Assembly (NCBI RefSeq): GCF_004348455.1
Contig: NZ_SMKA01000033.1
Location: 1-47,056 of the forward strand
Direction of reading: 5' to 3'
DNA length: 47,056 bases
Source: Kribbella albertanoniae
GTDB taxonomy: Bacteria; Actinomycetota; Actinomycetes; Propionibacteriales; Kribbellaceae
Within the stretch, counting starts at the first letter, position 1. Every line of letters starts with the position of its first letter. Of the stretch, positions 40,238-47,056 are shown piece after piece. The position numbers and the translations under genes were made by a program. The notes below the pieces were generated by a model. The model was not told where the DNA came from. It saw only the letters and a list, made by a program, of their open reading frames with translations, and ran no database searches.

Positions 40238-41727
40238 CGAGGCGCCGCCGCTGCCGAGCAGGCGTAGTCGTGCGCCGGGCGGACGCCGGTGGTCAGGAAC
40301 GTCGTCACCGGATAGTTCGCGCACCGGTTGCGGCCGAACAGGTAGACGCCGTGACCGCCTTCATCGGCCGTGACCATCGTGGCCCGCCGGCCCAGAGCCT
40401 GCCGCATCTGCTGGGCGGCGGCCAGGGGAGTGGCGGGGTCGCGGAGGTTCTGCACCATCAGCACGTTAGCCGGACCGTTGTCGCTGACGCGGACGGGTGC
40501 CTCGGGCGCGTCCGGCCAGTAGGCGCACGGCTGGATGTTGGCCCCGGCCGCACCGAACAGCGGGTAGCGAACCCGATCGACGGCCACAGCGCGCTGGTAG
40601 GTCTGCACCGAGGTGGGCCAGCGCGAGTCGTTGCAGATGATCGCGTACCGCCCCGAGATGAGCTGGTCGGCGCCCTCAGCGACACTCGTGGCGCTGCCGG
40701 GTGGCGGAGGCGGCGGCTGGTTCGCATCCAACGACTTCCACAGCTCGGCGAGCACCGGCATCTGCGCGGCGCCGTACAGGTAGGCGAACGTGATCAGCCG
40801 GAGCATGGCTCCGTCGTACGTGGCGTCGGGCGCCACCACCGGCTTCTTGTCCAGTCGTGCCGCAAGCTGGTGGTACTTCGTGGTGACCTGGGCCGGCGTC
40901 CGGCCCAGCCCGTACTCACGGAAGTTGGCCGCGAGGTACGCCGCAAAGTCCGGCAGCCGATCCTCGACACCCTGCGACCACAGCCGCTCGCTGGGGTAGT
41001 CCCAGCCGCCCGGCGGGAGATTGCTGTCGAGCACGATCCGGTCGCTGCGCTCCGGGAACAGCGTCGTGTAGACCGCTCCGAGGTGCGTCCCCCACGAAGC
41101 ACCGAGGTACGACGCCTTCGCTTCACCCAGTGCGCTGCGGATCTGGTCCATGTCGCGCGCGGTGTTGGCGGTCGAGATATGGGGGAGCAGCGCGGAGGTC
41201 TTCGAACTCCAGCACTGCTTGGCGATCTGCTGCACGTCGGCCGCCCGCTTGGCGACATCGGCCGCGGACTTCGCGTACGGCGGGATGTTGCCGTAGAGCT
41301 GCTGTTCCGCGGTCAGGTCGCAGGTCACCGGCGTACTGTGCCCGATCCCGCGCGGATCGAACCCGATCACGTCATAACTGTCGAGCACGCTCTGCGGCAG
41401 CTTGGCGGCCACGAGGGTGGCCGGATAGCCGAGGCCGGCGCTGGGTCCGCCGGGGTTGACCAGCAGCACCCCGCGCCGTTGGTCCGGCTTCTTGCTGGCC
41501 AGTCGGGAGACCGCGATGTCGATCTTCCGGCCGGACGGATTGCGGTAGTCGAGCGGTACTTTCAGGGTCGTGCACTGCATTCCCGGTGGAACGGGTATCC
41601 CCGGCGAGACATCTGCCGGGCACGCGCCCCACTTCAACTCATTCGACGATTCTGCCTGCGACGTACCGGGGACCAGTGCCGTCACCACGGTGGCGGCGGC
41701 AACGGCCAGGGCCAAGGTCTTCCGCAT
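40234..41727 (-). CDS. Secreted alpha/beta-hydrolase, tripeptidyl-aminopeptidase type
   Basis: A 497-residue exported serine hydrolase. The start ATG at 41727 follows GGAGGAA, and the signal peptide is RKTLALAVAAATVVTALVPG, then TSQAES. The nucleophile elbow is GASWG (SYLGASWGTHLGAVYTTLF), the acid is probably the Asp in NLRDPATPLAAAQQM and the His lies in ADEGGHGVYLFGRNRCANY. The region GIGHSTPVTCDL and the TAP-like C-terminus match the Streptomyces SlpD/Tap group, which remove N-terminal tripeptides. It heads a three-gene operon with the two-component system through GTGA overlaps. Confidence 0.88.
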   Translation of the reverse strand: MRKTLALAVAAATVVTALVPGTSQAESSNELKWGACPADVSPGIPVPPGMQCTTLKVPLDYRNPSGRKIDIAVSRLASKKPDQRRGVLLVNPGGPSAGLGYPATLVAAKLPQSVLDSYDVIGFDPRGIGHSTPVTCDLTAEQQLYGNIPPYAKSAADVAKRAADVQQIAKQCWSSKTSALLPHISTANTARDMDQIRSALGEAKASYLGASWGTHLGAVYTTLFPERSDRIVLDSNLPPGGWDYPSERLWSQGVEDRLPDFAAYLAANFREYGLGRTPAQVTTKYHQLAARLDKKPVVAPDATYDGAMLRLITFAYLYGAAQMPVLAELWKSLDANQPPPPPPGSATSVAEGADQLISGRYAIICNDSRWPTSVQTYQRAVAVDRVRYPLFGAAGANIQPCAYWPDAPEAPVRVSDNGPANVLMVQNLRDPATPLAAAQQMRQALGRRATMVTADEGGHGVYLFGRNRCANYPVTTFLTTGVRPAHDYACSAAAAPR

Positions 41728-41874
41728 CTCGAATTCCTCCCGAGCTCGATGTGGACAGCCCTTACTCTTCCGAGCGGACTGCGCTGCCACATCGCACGCG
41801 CGGCTACTTCTGCACCGGCCAAAAGTACGAGGCGATACGGTTCGTGTCGTTGGAATTCAAGGGAGGCAGACGAG

Positions 41875-42720
41875 ATGGCACTGTGGTTAATCACCGGCGC
41901 TGGGCGTGGGCTGGGCCGGGCGTTCACCGAGGCGGCGCTCGAGCGTGGTGATCGGGTGGTCGCGACGATCCGCCAGGACGGCGTACTGGACGACCTCGTG
42001 AAGCAGTACGGCGATCGCCTGGTCCCGCGTGCGTTGGATGTCGCGTCGGCAGCTGAGGTGAGCCGCGTGGTGGCGGACATCGTCGAGACCGTCGGTACGC
42101 CGGATGTCGTGGTGAACAACGCGGGCTACGGGCTGGTCGGGGCGATCGAGGAGCTGTCCGAGGAGGAGATCCGGGCGCAGTTCGACGTCAACCTCTTCGG
42201 TGCAATCTGGGTTACGCAGGCTGTGCTTCCGCATCTGAGGGCGCGCGGATCGGGCCGGATCATCCAGGTCTCGAGTGTCGGCGCAGTCGGCCACCTGCCG
42301 TTGTTCGGTGCCTACAACGCAACGAAGTGGGCGCTCGAAGGCATGAGCTCGGCGCTCGCCGCGGAGGTCGCGCCGTTCGGGATCGACGTCCACCTGCTGC
42401 AGCTCGGCGGCTTCGCCACCGACTGGGCCGGCTCGAGTATGCGCTTCACCACGGCGAACTCGGCGTACGACGGCACTCGTGAAGGGATCCTCGGGATGCC
42501 GGGCTACCCGACGCCGGAGGACGTTACGGCGGCTGGGCCGTCCACCGACGAGTCACCCGCGGTCGCCGCGCAGGCCCTGCTGGCGCTCCTCGATGAGCCG
42601 GAGCCGCCGCTCCGCAAGATCATCGGGAACGGCGCGCACGACATGGTGCGGATGGCGCTCGAGTTCCGGCGCGACGACTACCTTCGCGATCCGGCGTTCA
42701 GCTGGCCCGCAGGATCATGA
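41875..42720 (+). CDS. Short-chain dehydrogenase/reductase
   Basis: A 281-residue classical SDR. The cofactor motif is LITGAGRGLGRAF, NNAG is present, and the catalytic Ser-Tyr-Lys are in IQVSSVGAVG and GAYNATKWALEG. The ATG at 41875 follows GGGAGG. The open frame upstream to 40198 is antisense to the peptidase gene and is not coding. The substrate is unknown. The last 23 bases overlap the convergent methyltransferase gene. Confidence 0.92.
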   Translation: MALWLITGAGRGLGRAFTEAALERGDRVVATIRQDGVLDDLVKQYGDRLVPRALDVASAAEVSRVVADIVETVGTPDVVVNNAGYGLVGAIEELSEEEIRAQFDVNLFGAIWVTQAVLPHLRARGSGRIIQVSSVGAVGHLPLFGAYNATKWALEGMSSALAAEVAPFGIDVHLLQLGGFATDWAGSSMRFTTANSAYDGTREGILGMPGYPTPEDVTAAGPSTDESPAVAAQALLALLDEPEPPLRKIIGNGAHDMVRMALEFRRDDYLRDPAFSWPAGS

Positions 42721-43384
42721 ACGGGGGCTTGTCCGCCAGCTCGGTCGGGACATCCCGCCCACCCGGCACGATCCGCCGTACGGTGTCGTAGCCGGCGGCG
42801 TGCAGGCCCTCGATCAGTACGTCGGTCGCCCAGCTACCGGACTGGAAGCTGAAGCTGCCGCCGATGTAGAAGATCGTGGCCTCGTAGGGCTGGCGTCCGT
42901 CCACGGCAGGCCCGTTCGGGTGCTGCTGCACGCCGTACTGCGGGTTCTGCGTGCTGAGCACGTCCCAGTCGGCGTCGGCGTTGGCGGTCACCAGCAAGAG
43001 GTCGTCACCGGCGACCGCGAATCCCTTGAGCATGGCGTCCAGGTCGGCCCGCGTCTCCGCATGGTTCACCAGCCACATCGCGGTGACCAGGTCGAACCGG
43101 CCGTCCTGCGCGCCGCGCGTCGCATCGCCGAGCAGGTACTCGATCTCGCCGGGTACCGACTCGGCGATCGCGATCATCTCTTCGGACAGGTCGACCCCGA
43201 CCACCCGGTCGGCTCCTTGCGCGGCCCACAACCGGCTGTAGAAACCGGTCCCGCAGCCCACGTCGAGCACGGTCCGCCCGGCCAGCCCACCGACCTCCGC
43301 GAGTACGACGTCCTGCTGGAACTGGCCGGCGACGGACAGATTCCATTGGTCGTAACGGCCCGCCAGCGTCGCGTACGTCTCCAT
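42698..43384 (-). CDS. Class I SAM-dependent methyltransferase
   Basis: A 228-residue methyltransferase. Motif I is TVLDVGCGTGFYSRLWA, the acidic end of strand 2 is VVGVDLSEEMIAIA and the later motif is GRFDLVTAMWLVNH. The start is ATG 43384 (METYATLAGRYDQW), preceded by GAGGGGGA; a longer open frame upstream does not look like coding sequence. It is a probable small-molecule methyltransferase with unknown substrate. Confidence 0.88.
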   Translation of the reverse strand: METYATLAGRYDQWNLSVAGQFQQDVVLAEVGGLAGRTVLDVGCGTGFYSRLWAAQGADRVVGVDLSEEMIAIAESVPGEIEYLLGDATRGAQDGRFDLVTAMWLVNHAETRADLDAMLKGFAVAGDDLLLVTANADADWDVLSTQNPQYGVQQHPNGPAVDGRQPYEATIFYIGGSFSFQSGSWATDVLIEGLHAAGYDTVRRIVPGGRDVPTELADKPPFMILRAS

Positions 43385-43470
43385 ACCGTCCCCCTCGTTG
43401 CCTGATGCATCGAGTCTGGCACCGGTCGCGCGACGGCTGCCGGGAGTGGACCGGACGGACCCGACGACGT

Positions 43471-43492
43471 CCCCTTCGGGCAGCCCGAGGGG
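43471..43492. promoter_or_regulatory. Hairpin in the gap before the carbonic anhydrase gene
   Basis: CCCCTTCGGG (43471-43480) pairs with CCCGAGGGG (43484-43492) around three bases with one bulged T. It lies in the 211-bp divergent gap between the methyltransferase and carbonic anhydrase genes. Its role is not known. Confidence 0.35.
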
Positions 43493-43595
43493 CTCGAAAC
43501 CGGGGGTGTTGTCGTCCTCGTCGGAGGCCAGGCAGATACTGCTGGAGGTGACCGGATGAGGCCGGTCCCTTCTGTCACAGTTCGGAGTACATTCA

Positions 43596-44354
43596 ATGCC
43601 CGGTTTGACCCGGCGTTCCGTTCTTTTCGCCGTACCAGCTGCTGCTGCCGCGATCGCGTCCCCAGCCCTGATCAGCAGAGCGACCGCCTCCACCCCACAC
43701 CAGAGCCCGATCGACATCCACCGCCATGGTGCTGTCGTGAGTCCCCATCTGCCCGCACTGCACGTGCACTACCCGCACTCGCTCGATCTCGAGATCCGTT
43801 ACGAGAGCAAGGACCAGAGCCAGCCGGACGGCTGCGAGCACCGCACGGCCGAAGAGACCGTGCTGGCCGAGATCCCCGAGGGCGCCGCGTGGGTGACGCT
43901 CGCCGGCGTCCGCTACAACCTGGCCAACTTCCACTTCCACACCCGGTCCGAGCACCGCCTCGACGGTCACCAGTTCCCGCTCGAACAGCACTGGGTGCAC
44001 CTCGGCCCGAACGGCGAGAAGCTGGTGATCGGCCAGTTCATCAAGACTGGCGGCCACGGCGGCACCCTCCAGGACCAGGCCCTGGCGACTGTTCCCGAGG
44101 AGTGCGCCGAGGACGTCCACCTGCACGCCGCCAACCTGGCCGCAGCCCTCCCGTCCGACCTCTCGACCTTCCGGTACGACGGTTCGCTGACGACCTCGCC
44201 GTACTCGGAGCCGGTGTCCTGGCTGGTGCTCAACCACGTCCGCGAGATCAAGGCCTCCTCGCTGGCCCACTTCCAGTCCCGCTTCCCGGACGGCGACAGC
44301 CGCCCGTTGCAGGCGCTGAACGGGCGGACCGTCAAGTACCGCCCCCAGCACTAA
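43596..44354 (+). CDS. Tat-exported alpha-carbonic anhydrase
   Basis: A 252-residue enzyme interconverting CO2 and bicarbonate outside the membrane. The N-terminus has a Tat-like signal (LTRRSVLFAVPAAAAAIASP). The alpha-class motif QSPIDI is at 36-41. The zinc ligands are H113 and H115 in LANFHFHTRSEH and H132 in LEQHWVHLG; the Thr199-equivalent lies in SLTTSPYSEPVSWLVL. The domain is short at its N-terminus and lacks the usual NNGHS proton-shuttle stretch, so turnover may be low. The ATG is chosen with CGGAG 8 nt upstream. Confidence 0.88.
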   Translation: MPGLTRRSVLFAVPAAAAAIASPALISRATASTPHQSPIDIHRHGAVVSPHLPALHVHYPHSLDLEIRYESKDQSQPDGCEHRTAEETVLAEIPEGAAWVTLAGVRYNLANFHFHTRSEHRLDGHQFPLEQHWVHLGPNGEKLVIGQFIKTGGHGGTLQDQALATVPEECAEDVHLHAANLAAALPSDLSTFRYDGSLTTSPYSEPVSWLVLNHVREIKASSLAHFQSRFPDGDSRPLQALNGRTVKYRPQH

Positions 44355-44360
44355 CTGACA

Positions 44361-44437
44361 TCCTCTGGTTGTCCACCACGTTCTGAGACAGGCTTCCCCG
44401 CAAGCCAATGTCTTCTAGATTGGTGGACAACCGAGGA
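44361..44437. promoter_or_regulatory. Large nested inverted repeat upstream of the nitroreductase gene
   Basis: GGTTGTCCACCA (44367-44378) and TGGTGGACAACC (44421-44432) are perfect 12-bp arms. With one bulged T they extend to TCCTC (44361-44365) and GAGGA (44433-44437), which is the Shine-Dalgarno region. Inside, AGACAGGCTT (44386-44395) pairs with AAGCC (44402-44406) and TGTCT (44409-44413). ACAGGCTTC (44388-44396) is also complementary to GAAGCCTGT (44441-44449), which covers the GTG start at 44448. It could be a double operator (each arm reads TGGT-N5-ACC on one strand) or an RNA switch. Confidence 0.7.
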
Positions 44438-44447
44438 GGAGAAGCCT

Positions 44448-45275
44448 GTGACCGTGTCACCGGAGACGTCGTACCGGTTGCGCTACGGCGCACCGACCGT
44501 GGTCGAGCCGCCGGCTGAGTGGACCGAGGTCCTCGCGCAGCAGTTGTCGCATCGATCGGTACGACGGTATCGGCCGGACGACGAGGTGTCGGACGAGACC
44601 CTGTCCGCGCTGATCGCTGCCGCCCAATCGGCTCCCACTTCGGGGAACCTGCAGCTGTGGAGCGTGGTGGCGGTCCGGGACGACGCGCGCCGGCGGCGGC
44701 TCGCCGTACTGGCTGGTGAGCAGGGCTTCATCGCGCAGGCGCCGCTTTTCCTTGTGTGGCTGGCGGATCTGGCCCGGGCGCGGCAGATAACGTCGAATGC
44801 CGGGGCGCCGACCGCTGAGGGTGCGGACTTCGTCGAGGCGGCGCTGCTGTCCTTCGTCGACGTCGCGTTGGCCGCGCAGAACGCGTCGCTGGCGGCCGAG
44901 TCCCTGGGGCTGGGCACGGTGTTTGTCGGTGCCATCCGCAACCGGCCGCTCGAGGTGGCCGCGGAGCTCGGCTTGCCGCCGAACGTGTTCCCCGTCTTCG
45001 GTCTGACGGTCGGCCACCCGGACAGGCTCGACGAGACCGCGGTCAAACCGCGCCTGCCGCAGGAGGCCGTGCTGCACCGCGAGCAGTACTCGCTGGATCC
45101 GCAGAAGCCTCACGTGGAGACCTACGAGGACGTGCTCAACACCTTCTACGCCGCGGCCGGCCTCCCCGAGGGCTGGGCGCAACGAGTAGCCCATCGGTTC
45201 GGCACGGTCGCAGGACTGAAAGGCCGCGAGCATCTTCGCGAGGCTCTGTTGGCCCAAGGCTTTCAGCTCCGCTGA
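44448..45275 (+). CDS. NADPH-dependent nitroreductase / FMN oxidoreductase (NfsA/NfrA-like)
   Basis: A 275-residue flavoprotein. It begins with the usual FMN loop (LSHRSVRRYRPDDEV), followed by SAPTSGNLQLWSVVAVRD and the central helix LAAQNASLAAESLGLGTVFV. GLTVGHPDRL and the basic C-terminal region match the NfsA/NfrA group, which reduces nitro compounds, quinones or flavins. It starts with GTG at 44448 behind GAGGAGGAG. The upstream inverted repeat overlaps the ribosome binding site and so probably controls expression. It ends 1 bp before the convergent ABC-F stop. Confidence 0.9.
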   Translation: MTVSPETSYRLRYGAPTVVEPPAEWTEVLAQQLSHRSVRRYRPDDEVSDETLSALIAAAQSAPTSGNLQLWSVVAVRDDARRRRLAVLAGEQGFIAQAPLFLVWLADLARARQITSNAGAPTAEGADFVEAALLSFVDVALAAQNASLAAESLGLGTVFVGAIRNRPLEVAAELGLPPNVFPVFGLTVGHPDRLDETAVKPRLPQEAVLHREQYSLDPQKPHVETYEDVLNTFYAAAGLPEGWAQRVAHRFGTVAGLKGREHLREALLAQGFQLR

Positions 45276-45276
45276 T

Positions 45277-46902
45277 CTATAGGCGTAGCTCCGGCCAGTC
45301 CTTTAGGTCGCGGAGGAGTTGGCGGTCGTGGGTGGCGATGACGACTGCGGCCGGTGTGATCCGCAGTGCCTCGGTGAGCTCGTCGACCAGGGCGATCGAC
45401 AGGTGGTTGGTCGGCTCGTCCAGCAGTACGACGTGCGGCCGGGCGGCGAGCAGCATCGCCAGATCCAGGCGGCGCTGCTGCCCGATCGACAGCTCACCGA
45501 TCGGCCGGGACGCCTCCCGCGAACCCAGCAGCCCGAGTTCGCTCAGCGACACCTGCTCGGACTCGGCAAGCTTCCCCGTACTGACCAGCCGGCCGACCGC
45601 TGCGTCGTACACCTCATAGGCCCGGCGAGCGGACGCTTCCGGCGACTCCTGACTCAGCAACCCGATCCGCACATTCGGCCCGTGCTGAACCACACCCGTT
45701 GCTGGAGGCAACCGCCCCGCCAGAAGCGATAGCAGTGTCGACTTCCCAGCCCCATTCGGACCGGTCACGACGAGCCGATCACCCGACTGAAGCAGCACCG
45801 ACCCGACCGGTTCGAGCCGACCCGGCACCCCCGCATCGGTGACCTGCACCAGCGTCGCGCCTGGCCGCGAACCCAGCTCCGGCATCCGAAACCGCATCGG
45901 CGGCCGCGGAACCGCGATCACATGCGCGTCGAGATCCTCCTGCCGACGATGCACCGCACGCACCAGCGCAGGCGCACGAGTAGCCCGTGCGTGCTTGCCG
46001 GTTCCTTTGGGCGGACGCCAACCGGTGGACAACCGGTTCTGTGCAGTCGACAGATCGTTGGCGAGCTGCTGACGCTCGGCAACCTGAGTGCGGTACTCGT
46101 CCTCCCACCGCTCACGCTCAGCCGCCCGGCCATCCCGGTACCCGCGATAGCCACCGCCGTACGTGCGAGGCAGGTCATCGCTCGTCGGATCCAGATCGAG
46201 AATCGCCGTGGCGACATCCGACAGCAGCGCACGATCGTGGCTGACCAGAACCACGCCGCCGGGATGCGCCTGCAACTGTGCGGTCAGGTACGCGAGACCG
46301 CCCGCATCCAGATGGTTGGTGGGCTCGTCGAGCAACAGCAGTTCGTGTCCGGCACCAAGCAGACAAGCCAGCCGGATCCGATACCGCTGCCCGACCGACA
46401 GCGTCGACAACACCCGACTCCGATCATCAACCGCACCCAACGCCGCAAGCGCGACATCAACCCGCCGATCGGCGTCCCACGCGTCCAATGCCTCAGCCAC
46501 CGCGAGCGCGTCGGCGTACTGATCCTCCGCGCCCGCCCGCTGCTCAGCCAGCGCCGCAGCCGCACCATCGAACCCCGCCAACGCAGCCCGCACATCGCTC
46601 AACTCGACATCGATCAGATCGCCGACAGTCCGGTCATCACCGACCGGCATCTCCTGATCAGCAATCCCGATCCCACCAGTACGCCGTACTTCACCCGCAT
46701 CGGGAACGAGACGCCCGGCCAGAATCTGAAGCAACGTGGTCTTCCCACGCCCGTTCTCCCCAACCACCCCGAGCCGATCCCCAGCCGACACGGTCAGATC
46801 CACACCCTGCAGAACGGCATGCCCGCCCCGCACAATCCGAACCCCACTAGCCGTCAGATGCGCCCGGGCACGCGTAGATACAACAGTAGTAACGCTAGAC
46901 AT
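45277..46902 (-). CDS. ABC-F ribosomal-protection-type ATPase
   Basis: A 541-residue soluble protein with two ABC ATPase domains and no membrane segment. Domain 1 has Walker A GENGRGKT (48-55), LSVGQ (168-172) and LLLLDEPTNHLD. Domain 2 has GPNGAGKST (381-389), LSIGQ and VVLLDEPTNHLS. The linker (about 251-345) is basic in its second half (GWRPPKGTGKHARATRAP), like antibiotic-resistance ABC-F proteins of macrolide, lincosamide and streptogramin producers that dislodge drugs from the ribosome. The ATG at 46902 follows GGAGGA. The leader peptide and complementary sequence upstream support drug-inducible expression. The exact drug class cannot be read. Confidence 0.88.
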   Translation of the reverse strand: MSSVTTVVSTRARAHLTASGVRIVRGGHAVLQGVDLTVSAGDRLGVVGENGRGKTTLLQILAGRLVPDAGEVRRTGGIGIADQEMPVGDDRTVGDLIDVELSDVRAALAGFDGAAAALAEQRAGAEDQYADALAVAEALDAWDADRRVDVALAALGAVDDRSRVLSTLSVGQRYRIRLACLLGAGHELLLLDEPTNHLDAGGLAYLTAQLQAHPGGVVLVSHDRALLSDVATAILDLDPTSDDLPRTYGGGYRGYRDGRAAERERWEDEYRTQVAERQQLANDLSTAQNRLSTGWRPPKGTGKHARATRAPALVRAVHRRQEDLDAHVIAVPRPPMRFRMPELGSRPGATLVQVTDAGVPGRLEPVGSVLLQSGDRLVVTGPNGAGKSTLLSLLAGRLPPATGVVQHGPNVRIGLLSQESPEASARRAYEVYDAAVGRLVSTGKLAESEQVSLSELGLLGSREASRPIGELSIGQQRRLDLAMLLAARPHVVLLDEPTNHLSIALVDELTEALRITPAAVVIATHDRQLLRDLKDWPELRL

Positions 46903-46910
46903 ACTTCCTC
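46902..46910 (-). promoter_or_regulatory. ABC-F ribosome binding site complementary to the leader peptide codons
   Basis: The mRNA segment GAGGAAGTA, comprising most of the Shine-Dalgarno and the A of the ATG, is perfectly complementary over 9 nt to TACTTCCTC at 47018-47026, codons 5-7 of the leader peptide. Pairing would hide the start site; a ribosome stalled on the leader would free it. Confidence 0.75.
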
Positions 46911-46958
46911 CGAAGCGAACCCGGACAGAGCTCTGCCAAGGTTCGATGACATGGGTGA

Positions 46959-47015
46959 ACAGCGGACACAAGAACCGCGGCCAAGCCCAATCAGGCGCCG
47001 CGGGGTCCGAGCTGT
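46959..47015 (-). promoter_or_regulatory. Compound hairpin in the ABC-F leader
   Basis: An inner stem CCGCGGC (46975-46981) / GCCGCGG (46997-47003) is enclosed by an outer stem: 46959-46967 pairs with 47005-47008 and 47011-47015, with two bases bulged. It begins at the leader peptide stop codon. A third small stem (46916-46921 / 46940-46945) lies closer to the ABC-F start. Confidence 0.6.
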
Positions 47016-47038
47016 CAGAGGAAGTAGAAATAGTGCAT
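47015..47038 (-). CDS. Leader peptide MHYFYFL of the ABC-F gene
   Basis: A seven-codon open frame with an ATG at 47038 and TGA at 47017-47015, 112 nt upstream of the ABC-F ATG. It encodes M-H-Y-F-Y-F-L, an aromatic-rich peptide of the size used in macrolide/lincosamide-inducible attenuators. A G-rich stretch (TAGGG, GGGG) lies just before the ATG. Codons 5-7 are complementary to the ABC-F ribosome binding site. The window ends 18 nt upstream, so its promoter is not visible. Confidence 0.7.
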   Translation of the reverse strand: MHYFYFL

Positions 47039-47056
47039 CCCCAAACCCTACCAAGC

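Noticed and set aside
40198..41800. Long plus-strand open frame that runs into the SDR gene (840 codons in total).
   Set aside because: Its first part is the antisense shadow of the peptidase gene, rich in Arg/Gly/Val with no family motif. The SDR starts at its own ATG (41875) behind GGGAGG.
46854..47054. A 66-codon minus-strand frame across the ABC-F leader.
   Set aside because: It overlaps the ABC-F start in another frame and has no family similarity or start signal. The seven-codon leader with SD complementarity explains the region better.
1..47056. tRNA or rRNA genes.
   Set aside because: I saw no cloverleaf with a T-loop GGTTCRAAT core and no conserved rRNA segments.

Overview
The window is high-GC actinobacterial DNA. 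Its features suggest a soil actinomycete close to Kribbella/Nocardioidaceae: two binding-protein-dependent sugar ABC importers, secreted ricin-lectin proteins, Tat and lipoprotein signals, a LuxR regulator of the LAL type, many GTG starts, ATGA/GTGA gene overlaps and leaderless-looking promoters. The genus is an inference. There is no rRNA, tRNA, CRISPR array, insertion sequence or phage gene. The genes look intact and chromosomal.

Layout. 1-4853 (minus): a sugar operon (RpiB-like isomerase, Gfo/Idh/MocA dehydrogenase, binding lipoprotein, two permeases) ending in two nested hairpins. 4966-9055: a secreted beta-helix/ricin protein, an HxlR regulator divergent from a carboxymuconolactone-decarboxylase-like gene, and a secreted subtilisin-fold protein that has lost all three catalytic residues. 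9280-17125 (plus): an eight-gene, tightly coupled cluster of the MSMEG_0565-0572 / sll0783-0788 type (called Nit1C where it carries a nitrilase). It holds a flavoprotein, an amidohydrolase, an MSMEG_0572-like protein, a radical SAM enzyme, a GNAT-AIR synthase fusion, two tandem nitrilase-fold proteins and a glycosyltransferase. The second nitrilase-fold protein lacks the catalytic Cys and Glu. 17126-17558 is gene-free and carries two copies of a palindromic repeat and a MerR-type dyad. 17559-19698: a HEAT-repeat protein, a MerR regulator fused to HEAT repeats, and a P-loop kinase. 19661-22355 (minus): a diguanylate cyclase and an MFS transporter. 22410-29798: a second sugar importer with two dehydrogenases, divergent from a LacI regulator that is translationally coupled to a secreted HAD-like protein. 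29898-35723: a secreted beta-propeller/lectin protein, a SEC-C zinc protein, an aldo/keto reductase and a secreted protein of unknown role. 35796-41727 (minus): a LAL regulator, then a two-component system coupled to a secreted peptidase/esterase. 41875-47056: a short-chain dehydrogenase, a methyltransferase, a Tat-exported alpha-carbonic anhydrase, a nitroreductase behind a large inverted repeat, and an ABC-F protein.

The most notable observations are these. (a) The ABC-F gene is preceded by a seven-codon leader peptide, MHYFYFL. Its last sense codons are perfectly complementary, over 9 nt, to the ABC-F ribosome binding site and the first base of its start codon, which is the layout of a drug-sensing translational attenuator. 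(b) In the Nit1C-like cluster an apparently active nitrilase is paired with a triad-dead paralogue. (c) The S8-family protein is a complete pseudo-protease. (d) The HEAT / MerR-HEAT / kinase operon looks like an undescribed sensing module behind a near-perfect MerR operator. (e) Several palindromic elements (17284-17411, 1-104, 44361-44449) have no assigned function. All functional calls come from reading the sequence and recalling families; no database search was run.
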